From NCBI GenBank assembly GCA_023213395.1, contig CM041465.1, positions 112,413,741-112,477,740 of the forward strand: a stretch of 64,000 nt of DNA, written 5' to 3'. This DNA is from Cycas panzhihuaensis. Its lineage: Eukaryota > Cycadophyta. Shown here one piece after another: positions 35,512-44,976 of this stretch. The notes below the pieces were generated by a model. The model ran no database searches and was not told the DNA's origin. It saw only the letters and a list, made by a program, of their open reading frames with translations. The position numbers were made by a program, and so were the translations under genes. Every line of letters begins with the position of its first letter. Within the stretch, counting starts at the first letter, position 1.

Positions 35512-35547
35512 GAGCTTATTATTGCATTCTCTATTTTTAATATGTTG
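35512..35547 (+). repeat. Extra copy of the LTR terminus inside NA1
   Basis: The stretch (ATGAGCTTATTATTGCATTC then TCTATTTTTAATATG) matches the last 35 bases of the NA1 LTR plus the first bases of the PBS, with about four differences. It lies 1 kb into the interior and 150 bp upstream of the captured gene. The match does not clearly extend further left. Confidence 0.5.
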
Positions 35548-35692
35548 TCTCCCATTAGTAGGCATTATAGTTGTCAGCTATTAGAGTGAAAATTTGAGAG
35601 TCCAATAAAATACAAGTTATATATACCATCATTATCTAATGGACATATAAGAAGGTTGAAAGATGGGCATGGGGGAGGCTGGATGATAACTG

Positions 35693-36283
35693 ATGTTCCT
35701 CTTGAGGGTTAAGGGTATACCCATTCTATAACAACTTTACTTGGAGGAGAGATTGTTCTATAGTACTTCACACAACTTGTGTATTATCAATGATGGTACC
35801 ATTGCTCCTACCATTGTTATGGGTATTTCTAGATGCATGCAGCTAGATCAACTGATTGAAGTGCAAATTATGTAGCGTGATCACATTCCTATAATCGAGC
35901 ATTTCAGTGGTGGAGGCACAGTCATAGTGGATAACGATAGAATTTTTGTAATATTGATTTACAATTAAGGTATTGTTCCTAACTTGTAGCTGTATTCTCA
36001 ACCCATTATGTCATGGACAGAATACCTATACTCTTCTATTTTTAAAGGGGTTGTAGATTTCCACCTAAGAGAGCATGACTATGCTTTTAGGGATTTCAAG
36101 TTTGGTGGTAATGCATAATCCATAATAAAAGGTCAACATCTCTAGCATACATCATTTCTATGGGATTACAAAGTGCATAACATGGCTTACTTAAAAATTC
36201 TAGTTTGTGCTCCAAACTATTGCTTGATTGATCTACATGCCTCCGCTCGCATGGATTGCTCTAATCATTGTCACTGTCACTGA
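35693..36283 (+). pseudogene. Captured lipoate-protein ligase-like gene fragment
   Basis: One phase is kept for 196 codons, ATG 35693 to TGA 36281, with six internal stops (35729, 35873, 35966, 35987, 36116, 36143) and no frameshift. Residues match, from memory, the plant lipoate-protein ligase A-like family (BPL_LplA_LipB fold, PF03099). RVKGIPIL, LYLEERLF and CIINDGTIAPTIVMG lead; IPIIEHFSGGGTVIVD is the Gly-rich substrate loop. FHLREHDYAFRDFKFGGNA contains the conserved Lys before the GGNAQ motif, and HTSFLWDYKVHNMAYLK follows. Similarity fades after about 36215, so the C-terminal part is absent or too changed. The intact enzyme attaches lipoyl groups to dehydrogenase subunits. Here it is dead cargo in the same orientation as NA1's LTRs. 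Confidence 0.8.
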
Positions 36284-38033
36284 AGTTTGATGGTTGCCTC
36301 ATAGATTGATCAGAGAAGAAATATGCGTATATAGATGTGTCGACATCGATAACTACCCTCGTTCACTACCCTGTACAGAGATTAATTAACATCCTCGCTT
36401 AGTCGCCATTATATTTATCACAGAAGAAACCCTATATGCAAATGTGTCATCAGTTGTGCCCTTCATAAACTCGTCATTGTACTAGATTAAAGACTGTAGA
36501 ATTCTTCCTCTCTTTATATTAATATGTCGAATATGCCCTGAGAAACCCATAAATCGATTGGATGGTTTGCATATGTCGAAAAATGTAGAATGCATAAAAT
36601 ATAATATTATATTTTGATAAGGATTAAAAGAAGAAAAAAATTACGTTTGATTTCTAAAATTTAATTGGATTTTATGGAGTTTAAGATTTGAGGGGTTATT
36701 ACACAACTGGCAGTCACATGGAAACCTAATACGATTGAGGACTTATCATTCAAGGGGGTAGACTTCAAATGCTAATAAACTAAATTGAATGGTTTTTATT
36801 TTTTTAATTTTATATTTGAAATTTGATTGAAATTTCAAATCCATTACCATTTTCTTAAGGATCGTGCACTTTTTCATGGCATACTGGCACTTTTTCCTTC
36901 ATAACTTCTCACAAGTATATCAAATTCAGATGTTGTCTATTCTATTAGAAAGAAGACTTCAAGATGGTCACAATGAGTGGTCACACGACCTACTTTGGAC
37001 AGTAGAAGATAGAGAAATTTGAAGGTAAACTTGATGCAAAGGCTCAAAACACCATTTTGGGTGAATTTTATATAAGATTTCATAAAACTTTCAGTCAATT
37101 ATAATGTTTTTCATGGCTCCAAACATGGTGGTGAACTTATTTTTTAGTAATGGTGGATTATTATTAAAGTTTGGTTTAAAATTAAGCATTTTGAGGCCCA
37201 TTTATGACAGTTTAAGGCCCATTTCAGCTGAGAAAAATTCATTAAGTGATAAAGATTTGATAAGGTTATCATATGAGACATCCTTGATATGATGGTTGTT
37301 GATTTCCCCCTTCACAATATTGCATTTGGTTTAATGGATGACAAAAGCCCTAAATAAACAAAACATATGACCTAATTATTAAAGTAATTTATGTTATCTA
37401 GTTAGATGTTAAGCACAATTGCCTTGTTATAATTAACTTACCATGGATAAGTAATTCAACATGATCCTAAAGTTAATTGTTTAAGATGATCCAACTATCA
37501 ACTTAATCTAGCTGATGAAACTTTGACACAAGCCTATAAATAATTTGGAAACATGATAAACCATGTATTCAAAGCAATTTCCTAGTGAACTAGTGATTAT
37601 AAAAATTGGTCACTCATGTATTTTAATAGATGGATTTTGTTTTATATGGACTTAGATATCATTTTGCTTGATTTAATGGATAACTTAGTGTATATTGAAA
37701 GCAACCACCAGACAGGTGAAGATATATAGATGTGTATAAAACACTTCATATATAGGTTTATGGAGATGGCATATAATTATAGGTCTTTTACAGGTTACAG
37801 ATGATTTTGGTGATTAATATAGAAGATCTTCTTGAGCCTTACAATGTGACAAATTCAACTTTAACATATAGGAAATATGTTACAGGATACATAATATAGG
37901 AAATAAGTTACAGAACATAGATTACTTATAGGTGATATTGCATACAAGATATAGGTGATAATTACAAGTTACAGGTGCCAACATACAAGATGAATACATG
38001 AAGACTCAAGGTCAATATTCAAGGACATTAAAC
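36284..38033 (+). other. NA1 interior downstream of the captured gene
   Basis: No coding similarity was recognised. An A-rich run (AAAAGAAGAAAAAAA) lies near 36626-36642. Around 37790-37980 short words of the type GGAAATA(T/A)GTTACAG and TACAGGT recur. Other stretches are plain AT-rich sequence with no visible structure. Confidence 0.5.
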
Positions 38034-38044
38034 ATTATGGGGGG
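38034..38044 (+). other. NA1 polypurine tract
   Basis: ATTATGGGGGG directly precedes the TGTTAAAATG start of the 3' LTR. It resembles the tracts of C1 and C3 (TTATGGGGGAG). Confidence 0.85.
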
Positions 38045-38438
38045 TGTTAAAATGTAATGTTTAATATATACTTGATGTACACATGCACTTTCCACCATTC
38101 ACTTACTTTGAGATATGTGAGATGCACACATAGCGATGTTATCCCATTATTGGATGATGTAAAGGCTTATTATATATGATAAGCTACTCATGAGGTGATT
38201 AGCACTATATATTTGTACTCTTACCACTTGAGAACTTGAAAAAAGAGAGAGGAGAAAGATGTAATCATTATGATCATAAGCAAAGTCCTAACTCCACCTT
38301 CTCTCATGGTTTTTTCCACATTGGGTTTTCCATGTATAAATCTTGGTGTCTTGTGGTGTTGATTATGTTTGATGATTGCTTTGATTTACATTCATGTTGA
38401 TACTTCATGAGTTTATTATTGCATATCTATTTTTAACA
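38045..38438 (+). repeat. NA1 3' LTR
   Basis: It starts TGTTAAAATGTAATG and ends CTATTTTTAACA, followed by the duplicated target site ATAAG. Confidence 0.94.
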
Positions 38439-38853
38439 ATAAGATCCTAAACTCTTGTAACAAAGCAGTTGATAGATTCTGTAGCATACATCTTGAGATT
38501 CTCAAAGCTCCTTCTCAAGGTTTAAATCCTAGTATTTGCACTTCCTTCAAATGATGTTTTCAAGGTAGTCAAAACAACATGAGAAGTAGATAGATTACAT
38601 ATGTAAGGAAAAATCTCATCAAGCACATTATTGAATATGAAGGCAATTTCTTAACTATCTTTCCTTTCTAATTCTTCTTTTACATCTCTTCATTAGGAGT
38701 CAAATTAGTAGTAAGTGAAATAAGAATAGGAGCAGTATAACCTTCTGAAATAATTTTCCATAATTGGTTAGATTATAAAGTAGGCTTCATTCTTTTTAAC
38801 CATATGAAATAGTTGTGTCCATCAAGCTTAGGACTTAACAATAAATTATCCAT
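38439..38853 (-). pseudogene. C2 gag N-terminus
   Basis: It starts at the ATG at 38853 (MDNLLLSPKLDGHNYFIW), followed by LKRMKPTL and WKIISEGYTAPI. After frameshifts and stops in the middle comes SFENLKMYATESINCF near the NA1 insertion. This is the N-terminal part of a UBN2 copia gag. The frame at the NA1 boundary runs straight into the segment at 34147 once NA1 and one target-site copy are removed. Confidence 0.8.
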
Positions 38854-40859
38854 GGTAAATGAAATTTGAGCAATCCAAGAATTGTAAAATCAACTATAAA
38901 TATAAATCAAGCATGATCAATTACAATCACAGTTAAGGGTACTAGAGAGAGAGCATAATAAGCACACAAATATCCCTTTAAAATGGGATATACATCACCA
39001 ACACATATCCTTTCAATTGAGACCACCTTCTACCTCCTTTGAATTTCATTAATGAGCTTAATAAGGCTACTGCTAAGGTTTGAAACAATGTTTTCTTAGG
39101 GCCAAATATTAAGCTATAATATCTATAAAATATTATTTAAGATATTATATCAAATAATCATGAATAAGTATGAAAATTTACTTTATGGATTACCACATAG
39201 GGATCTAAATAAAGTATTAAATTTGACTAAAATTATCTTAATGAAGAAAGCTCTAAAATATTTCAATTCATATATCAAAATGACCATCTCTGAAATACCT
39301 TTCCAACAATTTAGATAGTTTGTAAATCAGACTTTTAATAACAAAGTTATAATAGAAAAGGCACAACTACCTTCAAATGAATAAAAAAATAAATTAAAGG
39401 ATATTTTAGCCTCTTTCACATTTAGCACTTGATTACTTATGAGCTACACATGACCATCCGCTTAACTCAAAGGCCTTTACTCATTTAAAATGAAATTTAA
39501 ATATAATTAAATATGTTGAAACTTTATAAAAAAATTAAAGCCAAGGTCAAATTTATGTAAATCAATAAAACATTAACCCAATATTCACACACATGAATAA
39601 ATCTTCGAAATCAATAAAGAATGTATTAAATCGAGCAAAAAATTTCAAGGTAAAATCTTCATAATCAAATAAGATACTCTGACAATATTAGATCTAGTGA
39701 GAATTGATAGTTTTATATTTTAAATAATGAATTGAATGGATGATATCAAAGGTACGATACAAGTAGGGCTAAAGCATCGACGTAATAAACATAGAAATAA
39801 AATGTCATAGATCTGGCATCAGAGAGCTTAGTGGGTGAAAAATCTCCATGGATCATTCAAGGAGCTATTATGTGCAAAACTTAGTGGAGTAGGTCATTGA
39901 ATGATGGATGGGTAGTAAGAACACAAACGATAAGTGAGAGGATTTGTAGCACTAGATTAAATCTCTAATTTCTAAATCAAGACTAATGGTCCATGAAATT
40001 GAACCAAAATCTTCAAATCTTCAAAACATACCTTAATACCCACATTTATATTCCCAAAAACCTCATAATCTACTATTGTTAATTAAGTTAAGAATTTTGC
40101 AAAAAAATGTACATCTGCTAAATTAATTGTAAATTACCCTACTTCATCCCACAATATTAACCCGTCTCTAGCCAGGGATAGACTTAAGCAATTAGGTTGG
40201 AAGCTTTTGACTTCCAGAGCTTATGTCAACAATGTTCTAATTCTTCTTTTAGTGCTTCTTTTTTTTTATTGATCTTGAGGTGACGACCTTGAAGGAATCA
40301 TGCATGCCTAAGAGGAAATTAATTAACTTGAATTTAGAGAAGAATAAGGTTTTTAGCATACTTGTTCATGTATATGTTATTTATGTCATGTCTAGATCTG
40401 AGAGAATGGAGTTGGAAAGAGGCTGAAAGTTGAACTTGAGTAGGTTCAGACCATGCATAGGAAGATTGAATTGGGGGTTTTAATACAATGACTATCTCTT
40501 CTTCTAATGAGTTACCTAGTTTTAGCTTTGGACAAAGATAAATATAACCATGCTATAGAGGCTTTACTCTCCTTGCAGGCCTTTTTTATACCTTTGTTGT
40601 AGACTAGCTTGTCAACATTGATAGATTGAAGAGGAAAAGATTGAGCAAAATTTCATTGAGATTTGGGCAGAGGTCAATACATTCTATGAGTAGTGTTGAT
40701 GGATCTCAAACCATAGATGTAGAGTTACCTTAAGAATTGGGCCCTATGGTTAGATCTTTAGGTGATAACTTTCTATTTGGATAGAATGGTCAACAAATGA
40801 ATTATTCTTCAAAAGGAAATAAATAAGGGCCTTTCACCCCTAACATATATTTGGGGCAT
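38854..40859. other. Unassigned AT-rich interval
   Basis: The interval lies between the start of C2 gag and the broken end of C5. It should hold C2's leader and 5' LTR, but no TG...CA repeat partner or TGGTATCAGAGC-type site on the minus strand was found. From 40200 to 40830 the text is less AT-rich, without a recognisable protein frame. No feature is supported here. Confidence 0.4.
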
Positions 40860-42012
40860 TTTCCTCTACCTCAAGCATGCATTTCATTATAGTCCAATGT
40901 TCCTTTCCTGGATTTGCCATAAACCTGCTCACTACACTGACAACATGTGAAATATTAGGTCTTGTACATACCATGGTATACATCAAACTTCCTACTACAT
41001 TGGCATAAGGCATACGAGATATATAAGCCTTTTCTTCTTCACTACTAGGACTCATATTCGAAGTAAGCTTAAAGTGGGAAGCCAATGGGATACTCACTGG
41101 TTTCACATTTGTCATACCGAACCTGGTTAGTACCTTCTCCACATATTTCTACTATGATAACCATAGATTAACATTTTTCCTATCTCTGTGTATCTCCATG
41201 CCTAAGATTTGTTTTGTAGCTCCTAGATCCTTCATATCAAAATTCCTAGCCAATTGAGCCTTTAGCTTATTGATTTCTTCTATGCTCTTACTTACAACCA
41301 GTATGTCATCAATATATAATACCAAGATAATAAATAAGTCATTGTCCATAAATTTAAAGTAAACACAAGGATCATACTCACTTCTTTTAAAATTTTATCT
41401 CTCCATGAAGGCATCAAACTTCTTGTACCACTGCCTGGGTGATTGCTTCAGGCCATACAATGATTTCCTAAGCCTACAAATAAGTCTTTTCCTACCATCT
41501 TATACAAACCCTTCTGGTTGATCCATATAGATCTCCTCATCTAAATCTCCATGTAGAAAAGTTATTTTTACATCTAACTGCTCCAACTCCAAATTAAGAG
41601 AAGCTACCAATGCTAATAGCACTTAAATTGAAACAAGTTTGACAACTGGTAAAAATATCTCATGAAAGTCAATACACATTTTACAGGCAAAACCTTTAGC
41701 CACCAGTCTTGCCCTGTATTCATCAACCTTTCCATCAACATCTATTTTCTTTTTGAAAACCCACCTGCAACCTACAGTCCTCCTGCTATGTGGAAGTTCT
41801 ACCAAGTCCCATGACTTATTTTTCTTTAAAGCATCTATCTCTTCCTGCATAGCCCTTATCCACTTCTCTCCATGGATATCATCTACTGCTTCCTGATAAC
41901 ATGTAGGCTCACCATTATTAGAAACTAAAGCAATAGAAACAAAAGGGTTGTACCTGTCAAGCAGATGACTACCTTGTGTAGATCTTCTAACTATTGGCAG
42001 AGGAGTGTCCAC
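40860..42012 (-). pseudogene. C5 reverse transcriptase and partial RNase H
   Basis: RT opens with GEKWIRAMQEEIDALKKNKSW and WVFKKKIDVDGKVDEYRARL (129 open codons, 42012-41623). A gap with a frameshift and stops covers the first catalytic block. The active-site box VLYIDDILVVSKS stands near 41310, in an open frame 41349-41152. MKDLGATKQILGMEIHRDR follows. RNase H starts at about 41142 (VLTRFGMTNVKPVSIPLASH, VGSLMYTMVCTRPNI, SRFMANPGKEHW) and ends in a scrambled stretch at 40860-40880. This is a typical Tork/Tnt1-like copia RT by its wording. Confidence 0.88.
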
Positions 42013-42539
42013 ATACTCCTATGAATCTGCTACTGATTCATCTTCAGAAAGATCTTCATGCTCTTCTGATTCTAGAGATGACTACATTTCAAACTTGACT
42101 TATTGATGTTCATCTTGGTGCTCCAGTTTCATTTCAGCTTCTACACTATTTGATTTTACAAGGGGAGATTCATTAAAAATGACATCTCTGTTAATGGTGA
42201 TTTTGTGGGTAGTAGGATCCTACAGCCTGTACCTCTTCACACCATCCCTATCACTATAATCAACAAAGATATATCTCTTAGATTTTGGGTCTAATTTTGA
42301 ACGTTTACTTTTATCAGTCCAGGCATAAGCATCACAACCAAAAACTTTTAAATTTAAATAATCACATATATGTCTAGTCCATACCTCTTCAGGAATCTTG
42401 TAATCTATTGCAAGTGATGGTGACCTGTTTACTAGATAGCAAGCTGTTTAAATAGCTTCTATCCACAAGCCCTGCTCCACTCCTGCATTACTTAGCATGC
42501 TTCTTACTCTTTCCAAGAATGTCCTATTCATGCACTCAA

Positions 42540-43440
42540 TAATGCCATTTTGCTACGGAGTATAGCTAGTGGTCTTATGTCTTTCAATCCCAGCTTCTCT
42601 GCAATAGTTCTCAAACTCTAAGGAGTTGAACTCACCTCCATTATTAGTTCTTAAACATTCGATTGTCTTACTAGTATTGTTCTCAACTCGAGCCTTGAAC
42701 TGCTTAAATACACTGAAAACTTAAGATTTCCTTTTCAAAAAATAGACCCATACCTTCCTAGAGTAATCATCTATAAATGTGGCATAATATAATGATCCTC
42801 CACAAGATATTTTAGGGGTTGGTCCCCATACATCTGAATGTATGTAATCTAGAATGTCTTTCCTAGTGTGACTCCCTACTTTAAACCTGAGTCTACACTG
42901 CTTTCCAAAAATACAATGCTTATAGAAAGCCAAATCTGAAAGCTGCAAGTTAGGAAGCAACTTACGGTTTATTAGCACCTTAAGTCCTTTATCACTCATG
43001 TGCCTAACTCTCTGATGCCATAACTGAGCTGGATGTTCTGCAATCTTTAATATTGTAGCTACTTGGCTGACATCTATACTGCCCACTAAAATATAAAGAT
43101 TTCCTTTCTTTAAGGATTTCATAACAACCAAGGCACCCCTTGACACCTTTAGGACTCCTTCATGACCTATATGCTTAAAACCACCTGAATCTAATTCACC
43201 CAAGGAAATCAGATTCCTTTTCAAATTAGGTACATATCTAACCTCAGTTAATGTTCTGACTACCCCATCGAACATCTTAATTCTGATGCTACCAATGCCC
43301 ACTGTCTTATAAGAAACTTCATTTCCCACAAGTAGATCACCACCATCAAGAGGTTAGTATGATGAAAACCAACTCTTGTGTGGATACATGGTGCGAAGCA
43401 CCTTAATCTAATAACCAGTTATGGTGATAATGAGAAACAT
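42540..43440 (-). pseudogene. C5 protease and integrase
   Basis: The protease motif is LLD-stop-GASHHVSTQE near 43405, where the Ser codon of D-S-G has become TAA. From 43329 a 202-codon open frame holds the gag_pre-integrase part (GGFKHIGHEGVLKVSRGALV), LWHQRVRHMSDKGLKVL with the zinc-binding His pair, FYKHCIFGKQCRLRF (first Cys now Tyr), and the integrase core start YIHSDVWGPTP (first Asp) and ATFIDDYSRKVWVYFLK. A stop at 42720 ends it, and the second Asp and Glu blocks lie further down in broken sequence to about 42540. This is the longest open coding stretch in the window. Confidence 0.9.
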
Positions 43441-44274
43441 TACAAGTAACCAAGACATCATCATCCATACCTTGATTTGACTCCACCCAATTCACCTCCT
43501 TGGTAGGATCTTCCTTTTTCTGGAACTCCTTCCTTTTGTAACAATCCTCTTGAGGTGACCGGTCTTATTACAATGCCAACACCTGAGCTTACTCTTTTTG
43601 CTCTTTGACTTGGACCTTGATGTATCCCTGAAGTTTTGTCCTCTCTCAAATATTCTACCCCTTACTATCATGGCTTCTGGTGTGGAGGTTTTAAAACTAG
43701 ATTTCCTCCACACTTCTTCCATTAGCAAAGCACTCACAATAGAATCATAATCTAATATATCTGTGGTACTAAAACTAATTGAGGTGACAATATTATCCCA
43801 AGATTCAGGCAATGAGCATAATAAGGTAACAATCTTATCCTCATCCTCAATTTTAACATCGATACTAGTCAACTAGCAAATAAGAGTATTGAAAATATTT
43901 AAATGGTCAGCAATTTTTATACCTTCCTTCATCTGTAACGAGTACAGTTGCCTCTTTAGGTAGATTTAATTTATTACTGATTTGGTCAAATACAGGCCTT
44001 CCAACTAGGTCCATAATCCTACTGCTATCTCTTCTCCTGTGATGTTTAACAAGACTTCATCTTATAAGCATAATCGTATTATACTAAGTCCCTTTTTATC
44101 TAAGTCATCCCAATCATCATCATCCATCCCTACGAGTTTCTTTGATTTTCTTGCAAGGGCTTTATACAAACCCTGCTGTACAAGAGCATCATGCGCTTTT
44201 AGCTTCCACAACTCGAAGTTGTTCTTGTCATTGAATTTCTCCACCTCGAACTTTGCACCTGCTAGTTTCACCAT
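43440..44274 (-). pseudogene. C5 gag
   Basis: It starts MVKLAGAKFEVEKFNDKNNF, followed by FELWKLKAHDALVQQGLYKAL and DDDDWDDLDKKGLSIIRLCL (70 open codons). A damaged middle follows, then 43872-43492: KIVTLLCSLPESWDNIVTSI, DSIVSALLMEEVWRKSS, and the zinc knuckle CWHCNKTGHLKR. A one-base deletion inside the knuckle (about 43548) shifts the frame, so the last Cys is read only in the next phase, which continues RKRKIL to the 43461-43649 frame. This is a UBN2-type copia gag. The opposite-strand 103-codon frame at 44039-44350 is a shadow. Confidence 0.88.
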
Positions 44275-44330
44275 TTGGTGTAGAAAAGCCTACACCAAAA
44301 CTTTTACAAACTCGCTACAAAACAAAAGTG

Positions 44331-44342
44331 GCTCTAATACCA
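44331..44342 (-). other. C5 primer-binding site
   Basis: On the minus strand TGGTATTAGAGC lies two bases after the LTR. It carries one C-to-T change from the initiator-Met site. Confidence 0.85.
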
Positions 44343-44344
44343 CT

Positions 44345-44976
44345 TGTTGAGAATACAAGGTTCCAAACCTTAAACATCCATAAGATCTAAACTATTTTAC
44401 AACTAGTCATAGGAATTGAAACTAAGATTTAATATGCAAGTTCTAAAATCAGAGATAATATAACAACATCAATATACAAGCTAAACATCACATATGCACC
44501 TTATATAACATGGTAAAACACTAGTAGTGTGCTAGGGAAACATCCACACAGGAAAGGTATCGAGCTTTATTGTTGTAGAATGGAGAAACAATGCATCTCA
44601 GTAGCAGAGTGCTCTCTGGAACAACAAGCAGCTGCCACCCTCATTACATAATACATTACATTACATACAACATCATAAGAAAAGCCCTAAAACAGGCTAC
44701 ATGAGAGGGACATCCAAGGGATAAATCTCAGCCATAGAATCTAGGGTATTTGTATCGAATGACCCTGATTCTCTTTATAATTTGATAAGGTTTACAGGGC
44801 TAATTTTTTGGGTCAGGGGCTATCGCCCCTGAACCCCCTCTTAGTGGGGGGCATTCCACCCCATACCCCGACCAGGGGCTCCATATGGAACCCACCGAGA
44901 AAGATTAAGGAGGGAAACCATGCTAAAAACATACCAAAAATTTAACCCCAAAATATTGTTGTCACAATATCCAACA
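44345..44976 (-). repeat. C5 5' LTR
   Basis: On the plus strand it starts TGTTGAGAATACAAGG and ends CAATATCCAACA, so the minus-strand form is TGTTGGATATTG...TTCTCAACA. No partner copy remains. Its length is 632 bp. Confidence 0.82.
44810..44836. repeat. GC-rich stem-loop in the C5 LTR
   Basis: GGGTCAGGGGC, loop TATC, then GCCCCTGAACCC: an 11-bp stem with one bulged A. A second, weaker hairpin (GTGGGG...CCAC) follows within 40 bp. Confidence 0.75.

Larger units (their letters stand above)
34153..38438 (+). mobile_element. Non-autonomous LTR retrotransposon NA1 carrying a host gene fragment
   Basis: The two 394-bp LTRs are bounded by T(A/G)TTAAAA and TTTTTAACA, with a decayed initiator-Met PBS, a PPT and a perfect 5-bp target duplication ATAAG (34148-34152 and 38439-38443). 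NA1 interrupts C2 gag. The 3.5-kb interior has no gag, protease, integrase or RT in any frame, but holds a gene-derived segment at 35693-36283. Total size is 4286 bp. By hand count the LTRs differ at about 43 of 394 positions, nearly all transitions, so the insertion is old. Confidence 0.93.
20499..38853 (-). mobile_element. Ty1/copia element C2, split into three pieces
   Basis: Read on the minus strand, gag starts at 38853 and runs to 38439, resumes at 34147-33869, then 23624 down to 20499. The two gaps are exactly NA1 (34153-38438, TSD ATAAG) and C3 (23630-33863, TSD ATGCC/ATGTC). Joining the flanks restores one continuous gag phase across both sites, which shows that the three pieces were once one element. 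Its left end stops at the C1 LTR. No 5' LTR or PBS was recognised to the right of 38853. Confidence 0.85.
40860..44976 (-). mobile_element. Ty1/copia element C5, 3' end missing
   Basis: On the minus strand C5 has a 632-bp 5' LTR, a PBS, gag, protease, integrase, RT and the beginning of RNase H, then breaks near 40860. Its 5' LTR abuts G2 gag-pro sequence (44977), interrupting the codons for KPFSIIDEL. The matching G2 sequence is not found left of C5, so the 3' end of C5 and the adjoining part of G2 were probably lost together. Confidence 0.88.

Noticed and set aside
39814-39827. TGGCATCAGAGAGC, resembling an initiator-Met primer site on the plus strand
   Set aside because: No LTR end (CA) precedes it, no gag follows it, and it is in the wrong orientation for C2 and C5.
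44039-44350. A 103-codon plus-strand frame
   Set aside because: It is antisense to the C5 gag N-terminus and PBS.
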